64,000 nt of DNA from RGIG8748 sp045646525 (lineage in GTDB: Bacteria > Bacillota > Clostridia > UMGS1810), in the NCBI GenBank assembly GCA_045646525.1, contig JAZRKX010000020.1, positions 1 to 64,000 of the forward strand, in the 5' to 3' direction. Below are positions 60,857 to 64,000 of this stretch, one piece after another (the stretch's first letter is position 1; each line of letters opens with the position of its first letter). Under the pieces are notes generated by a model that saw only the letters and a program-made list of their open reading frames with translations, was not told where the DNA came from and did not search any database. Both the position numbers and the translations under genes were made by a program.

Positions 60857-62413
60857 ATGTCTTTTGAGTTGGAGAAAGAAAACCTGAAAATTTATGAATC
60901 TTTAAGGACAGCGAATTCAAAATCGATATTAAATGCCGATATTATCATCCCGGACAGCAAACCCGATGTTATAAATATACTGGAGGTAAGCGCTTTTCCT
61001 TCCATAGAGGAAAAACGCATTCAAAACGGCAATATATATGCTTCGGGAATTGTGAATTACACAATTCTCTATTCAGGCGGGGATGAAGAAATAAAAATAA
61101 ACAGCATAAGTTATACTTCGCCGTTCAAAGAGGAATTTGCGATAAACGATGCAGAGGAAAACTCAAATTGCTATGCTCTGGCAGATATATCACACATTGA
61201 ATCCGCCATTGAAAATTCCCGTAAAATCAACATAAAAACCGTATTGAATTTCGAAGCCTGTGCCATATCCGAAAAATCTGTTTCGGCTTTGTGTTCGGTT
61301 ACATCCGATACGAATATTCCCCAGAGAAAACGGAGTTTCAACATACTGGAAATGTCTGTATGCTCGCAGAACACCTTCTTTGTATCGGATGAATTAAGGC
61401 TTTCGCAGGGAAGCGGAGTTGTAGATGAGATATTAAAAACCGATATTAAGATTGCTGGCAGGGAATTTAAGCTGATGAATAACAAAATAGTTCTTAAGGG
61501 AAGTATTTTGACAGATACTCTTTATCTTTCTGAGGGAGAGCTTTATCATACTGAAAACGAAACACCGTTTACAGAGGTAATAGATGCCGAGGGTCTTAAT
61601 GCTTCCATGGATACCGAGGTAAAGTACAGTATTCACAGCTTTAAATCAGAGCTTAGTCCCTCGGATGCCGAAAATGCAGTGAGCATTGAAGCGGGGGTGG
61701 ATGTGGTTGTAAAAGCTTACGAGGAAAATTCTTATGATGTAGTATCGGATATATATTCTCCCGATTATGAAATAGAAGCGCAAAAAGAAACCCATCACAT
61801 AAAAAGTGTTTCCGAAAGCTTCAGAGAGAATTTCACAATAAATGAAATGTCAAGTTTAAATGACGGTGCGCCGGATATGCTGAGAGTTTTAAGCTTTACG
61901 GTAAATCCGCATATAGAAAGCATCACCGCTTCGGACGGCTACGCTACAATAGAAGGATATCTTAATTCTAAAATTTTATATCTGTCCGATTCCGAAAACT
62001 CTCCGCTTTATTCTGTAAGTAAAAAAGTGCCGCTTTCTTTGAGGCTCAATAACAAGAAATTAACACCTGACTCCATTTTGGATGTGGATGTAAACTTAGA
62101 ACATTCAGGGTATGTACTAAAATCCGAGAGAGATTTTGAAGTCCGTGCTTCTTTAAAAACCTCGGGTAAGATATTGTCGCAGGATACAATGGAAATTATA
62201 TCCGATGTGGAAATAAGAGAGGATTCACCCCTGAAAAAAGATAATCAACCTGGTATAGTTATATATTTTGCAGACAAGGACGAAGACCTTTGGGATATTG
62301 CAAAAAGATACAACACCACCTCGGAAGAAATAGCAAGCCTCAACAGTATCGACATTAATGAAAGTCTTACCGAAAGGCAACAGCTTATTATACCAAAAAG
62401 ACTTATTATTTAA
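60857..62413 (+). CDS. sipL: SPOCS/LysM spore morphogenesis protein, SipL-like
   Basis: 518 residues from ATG 60857 behind GGAGGAAAAAAC. The same frame is open further upstream but is antisense to the M20 gene. It contains three DUF3794/SPOCS-type regions (about 30-150, 165-290 and 330-455), the first with DIIIPDSKPDVINIL. The last ~45 residues are a LysM domain (YFADKDEDLWDIAKRYNTT). This is the layout of Clostridioides difficile SipL, which binds SpoIVA in coat assembly, and of SafA/SpoVID-like proteins. The sigma-E-like promoter supports a mother-cell role. It implies a spore former. Confidence 0.85.
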   Translation: MSFELEKENLKIYESLRTANSKSILNADIIIPDSKPDVINILEVSAFPSIEEKRIQNGNIYASGIVNYTILYSGGDEEIKINSISYTSPFKEEFAINDAEENSNCYALADISHIESAIENSRKINIKTVLNFEACAISEKSVSALCSVTSDTNIPQRKRSFNILEMSVCSQNTFFVSDELRLSQGSGVVDEILKTDIKIAGREFKLMNNKIVLKGSILTDTLYLSEGELYHTENETPFTEVIDAEGLNASMDTEVKYSIHSFKSELSPSDAENAVSIEAGVDVVVKAYEENSYDVVSDIYSPDYEIEAQKETHHIKSVSESFRENFTINEMSSLNDGAPDMLRVLSFTVNPHIESITASDGYATIEGYLNSKILYLSDSENSPLYSVSKKVPLSLRLNNKKLTPDSILDVDVNLEHSGYVLKSERDFEVRASLKTSGKILSQDTMEIISDVEIREDSPLKKDNQPGIVIYFADKDEDLWDIAKRYNTTSEEIASLNSIDINESLTERQQLIIPKRLII

Positions 62414-62429
62414 GTAATATAAGACAACT

Positions 62430-62463
62430 ATCACCTCATACAAATTTAGTATGAGGTGATTTT
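62430..62463 (+). terminator. hairpin after sipL that contains the next gene's ribosome site
   Basis: A perfect 12-bp stem ATCACCTCATAC (430-441) / GTATGAGGTGAT (449-460) with loop AAATTTA, followed by TTT and the ATG at 62464. The 3' arm is the Shine-Dalgarno AGGTGAT of the following gene. Confidence 0.75.
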
Positions 62464-63603
62464 ATGCTTAAAAGAATCATTACGATTCTCATGACTGTAT
62501 CATTACTGTGCACTACAGTCTATGCTACCGAAGAGGACCTTAATTGCAAGAGTGCGGTTCTTATGGATTTTGACACAGGCACTCTGCTTTATGAGTCCAA
62601 TCCACATGAAAAAATGCCCATGGCAAGCATAACAAAGATTATGACCATGATTCTTATTATGGAGGAAATCGAAAGCGGAAAATTAAAATATACAGACAAT
62701 GTAACAGCAAGTGCATATGCGAAAAGCATGGGAGGGTCTACGATATTTTTAGACGAGGGCGAGGTAATGACCGTAGATAATCTTCTAAAGGGTATTGCGG
62801 TTGCTTCGGGAAACGATGCCTGTGTTGCCATGGCAGAGCACATAGCGGGGAATTGTGATGAATTTGTTTTGCGCATGAATAAAAAAGCTAAAGAACTCGG
62901 CATGGAAAATACGCATTTTGTAAATTGCAACGGACTTGATGCCGACGGACACTACAGCACCGCATATGATGTAGCGCTTATGTCACGGGAACTAATGAAA
63001 CACGAGGATATATTCAGGTATACAACAATATGGATGGACTCGCTTCGTGACGGTGAATTTACTCTTTCCAATACAAATAAGCTTGTAAGATTTTATGATG
63101 GCTGCACAGGGCTTAAAACAGGCTCTACATCCAAGGCAGGCTTTTGCTTAAGCGCTACGGCAAAACGCGGTAATCTTCATCTTATAGCCGTAATAATGAA
63201 TTCGCCGACATCAAAAGAAAGGCAAGCTGCAGCTTCAAAGCTTTTAAATTACGGATTTTCCAAGTACAAGGTTTCTACAGCAATAAAGTCGGGAGAAAAG
63301 GTCAAGGATTTAACTGTAGAACGCGGTACGAAATTAAGTGTTGGTCTCTCGTGCAAAGATGATGTAAAATATCTTTGCGAAAAATCATCCGATGAGGAGC
63401 CCAAAATCACATATAAACTTCCGCCTTTTGCGAGGGCTTCTGTTAAAAAAGGAGAAAAAGCGGGCGAGGCACTCTGTTATGTCGGCAAAAAGCTGGTAGG
63501 AAAGACCGATATCATATATACCGAGGATGTATATAAAGTCACTTTTTCATATGCATACGGTAAGATAATAGACACATGGCTTGGAAACGGAAATCAGTTT
63601 TAA
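62464..63603 (+). CDS. D-alanyl-D-alanine carboxypeptidase (S11, DacF/DacB-like)
   Basis: 379 residues with a signal peptide (MLKRIITILMTVSLLCTTVYA, cleavage near 21). The penicillin-binding motifs are SxxK at Ser55-Lys58 (ASITK), SGN at 115-117 and KTG at 218-220. The C-terminal ~100 residues are the PBP5-type beta domain. It trims D-Ala from peptidoglycan stem peptides outside the membrane. Its place after sipL suggests a sporulation-cortex role as for DacF, but no sporulation promoter of its own is seen. Confidence 0.92.
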   Translation: MLKRIITILMTVSLLCTTVYATEEDLNCKSAVLMDFDTGTLLYESNPHEKMPMASITKIMTMILIMEEIESGKLKYTDNVTASAYAKSMGGSTIFLDEGEVMTVDNLLKGIAVASGNDACVAMAEHIAGNCDEFVLRMNKKAKELGMENTHFVNCNGLDADGHYSTAYDVALMSRELMKHEDIFRYTTIWMDSLRDGEFTLSNTNKLVRFYDGCTGLKTGSTSKAGFCLSATAKRGNLHLIAVIMNSPTSKERQAAASKLLNYGFSKYKVSTAIKSGEKVKDLTVERGTKLSVGLSCKDDVKYLCEKSSDEEPKITYKLPPFARASVKKGEKAGEALCYVGKKLVGKTDIIYTEDVYKVTFSYAYGKIIDTWLGNGNQF

Positions 63604-63645
63604 AAGAAAATTTGTGGATTTTCAAATAATAATTATACTTTTTTT

Positions 63646-63676
63646 ACAAGTTCTCCCATGGAGGACTTGTTTTTTT
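63646..63676 (+). terminator. terminator of the carboxypeptidase gene
   Basis: ACAAGTTCTCC pairs with GGAGGACTTGT around CAT, followed by a run of Ts. It is a strong rho-independent terminator. Confidence 0.9.
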
Positions 63677-63685
63677 AAAAAACAC

Positions 63686-63714
63686 TTGAACGCGACGGTA
63701 ATCTTTGATATAAT
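63686..63714 (+). promoter_or_regulatory. promoter of metA
   Basis: TTGAAC (63686-63691) and TATAAT (63709-63714) with a 17-base spacer. The leader would be about 84 bases. Confidence 0.72.
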
Positions 63715-63764
63715 ATTTTAAAAGGCGAAATATGTGTTATTGACAAGTTTAAGGAGATTTCAAA

Positions 63765-63815
63765 GTGGTGTTACATAAAACAAAATTCAGAAAGGAGACG
63801 CACTATGCCTATTAA
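63765..63815 (+). CDS. possible 16-residue leader peptide ahead of metA
   Basis: GTG at 63765, with AAGGAG eight bases upstream, opens a 16-codon frame ending in TAA at 63813-63815. It runs over the metA ribosome site and start codon in another frame. Translating it would couple to or block metA initiation. The peptide (HKTKFRKETHYAY part) shows no run of Met or Cys codons, so attenuation by amino-acid supply is not indicated. It may be a chance frame. Confidence 0.3.
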   Translation: MVLHKTKFRKETHYAY

Positions 63816-64000
63816 AATCCCTGCAGATTTACCTGCAAACAGTATTCTGAGCGATGAAAATATTTTCTGCATTACTGAAAAAAGAGCTCTTACGCAGGAC
63901 ATCCGTCCCTTGAGAATTGCCCTGCTTAACATAATGCCCACAAAGATTGTAACAGAAACACAGCTTATAAGACTTCTGGGCAATACCCCTCTTCAGATAG
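63805..64000 (+). CDS. metA: homoserine O-acyltransferase MetA (N-terminal part only)
   Basis: The window ends after 65 codons. MPIKIPADLPAN, then ENIFCITEKRALTQDIRPLRIALLNIMPTKI and TETQLIRLLGNTPLQI, match the start of MetA closely. MetA acylates homoserine in methionine synthesis. In Firmicutes the donor is often acetyl-CoA rather than succinyl-CoA, which depends on residues beyond the window. Ribosome site: AAAGGAGACGCACT. No SAM riboswitch or T-box is visible in its short leader. Confidence 0.92.
   Translation, partial: MPIKIPADLPANSILSDENIFCITEKRALTQDIRPLRIALLNIMPTKIVTETQLIRLLGNTPLQI

Noticed and set aside
1..64000. CRISPR arrays, insertion sequences, prophage or integrated elements
   Set aside because: No direct-repeat arrays, transposase or integrase frames were seen; apart from scattered unknowns the window is housekeeping genes.

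Overview
The window reads as a chromosomal core segment of an anaerobic, spore-forming Clostridia-type Firmicute of moderately low GC. The supporting signs are strong AGGAGG-type ribosome sites, frequent TTG/GTG starts, near-consensus TTGACA-17-TATAAT promoters, clostridial families (DUF5685, DUF6062, HemZ, TIGR01212), oxygen-sensitive glycyl-radical and radical-SAM enzymes, a flavin reductase-rubredoxin fusion, and a SipL-like spore-coat morphogenesis gene. I cannot name the species. I found no insertion sequence, prophage, CRISPR array or defence island, and base use looks even throughout.

Layout. 1-4.9 kb (+): the end of an ECF transporter S component, small Cys proteins, a TIM-barrel isomerase-like protein, a cold-shock protein, a MurR/RpiR regulator, a BaiN-type flavoprotein and an unknown membrane-anchored protein. 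4.9-11.2 kb (-): recJ, rel, an MBL hydrolase and hemZ. 11.3-18.3 kb (+): a complete F1Fo ATP synthase operon whose c subunit carries the Na+-binding signature. 18.3-20.3 kb: an elaborate predicted RNA structure, then htpG. 20.4-23.7 kb: tRNA-Gly(GCC), then a ZTP (pfl) riboswitch with terminator in front of pflB-pflA. 23.7-29.9 kb: HPr, uvrC, an Hrb-like fusion, a DUF5685/J-domain/membrane-protein trio, and tyrS. 30-39 kb: thrC, ispD, ispF, fhs, tsaE, tsaB, rpiB, a COG2426 membrane protein, metK, a small unknown gene and a TIGR01212 radical-SAM protein. 39.1-53.2 kb: a long housekeeping run (yicC, remA, gmk, rpoZ, priA, def, fmt, rsmB, rlmN, prpC, prkC, rsgA, rpe, thiN, DUF6062). 53.2-55.5 kb (-): nagB, a nucleotidyltransferase and mtnN. 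55.6-59.6 kb: secA and prfB, the latter with a programmed +1 frameshift. 59.6-64 kb: an M20 amidohydrolase (-), sipL behind a sigma-E-like promoter, a D,D-carboxypeptidase, and the start of metA.

How the parts connect. Formate made by PflB can be activated by formate-THF ligase (fhs), which lies 12 kb away, and the ZTP riboswitch would raise pflBA expression when 10-formyl-THF runs short. Fmt and Def use and remove the same one-carbon unit at protein N-termini. PrkC/PrpC form the PASTA kinase-phosphatase pair next to the ribosome GTPase RsgA.

The least explained items are the three-way-junction RNA ahead of htpG, three genes whose Shine-Dalgarno or start lies inside a strong hairpin, a possible leader peptide ahead of metA, and several small genes of unknown function. 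All calls rest on reading the sequence and on knowledge of the families. No search was run.
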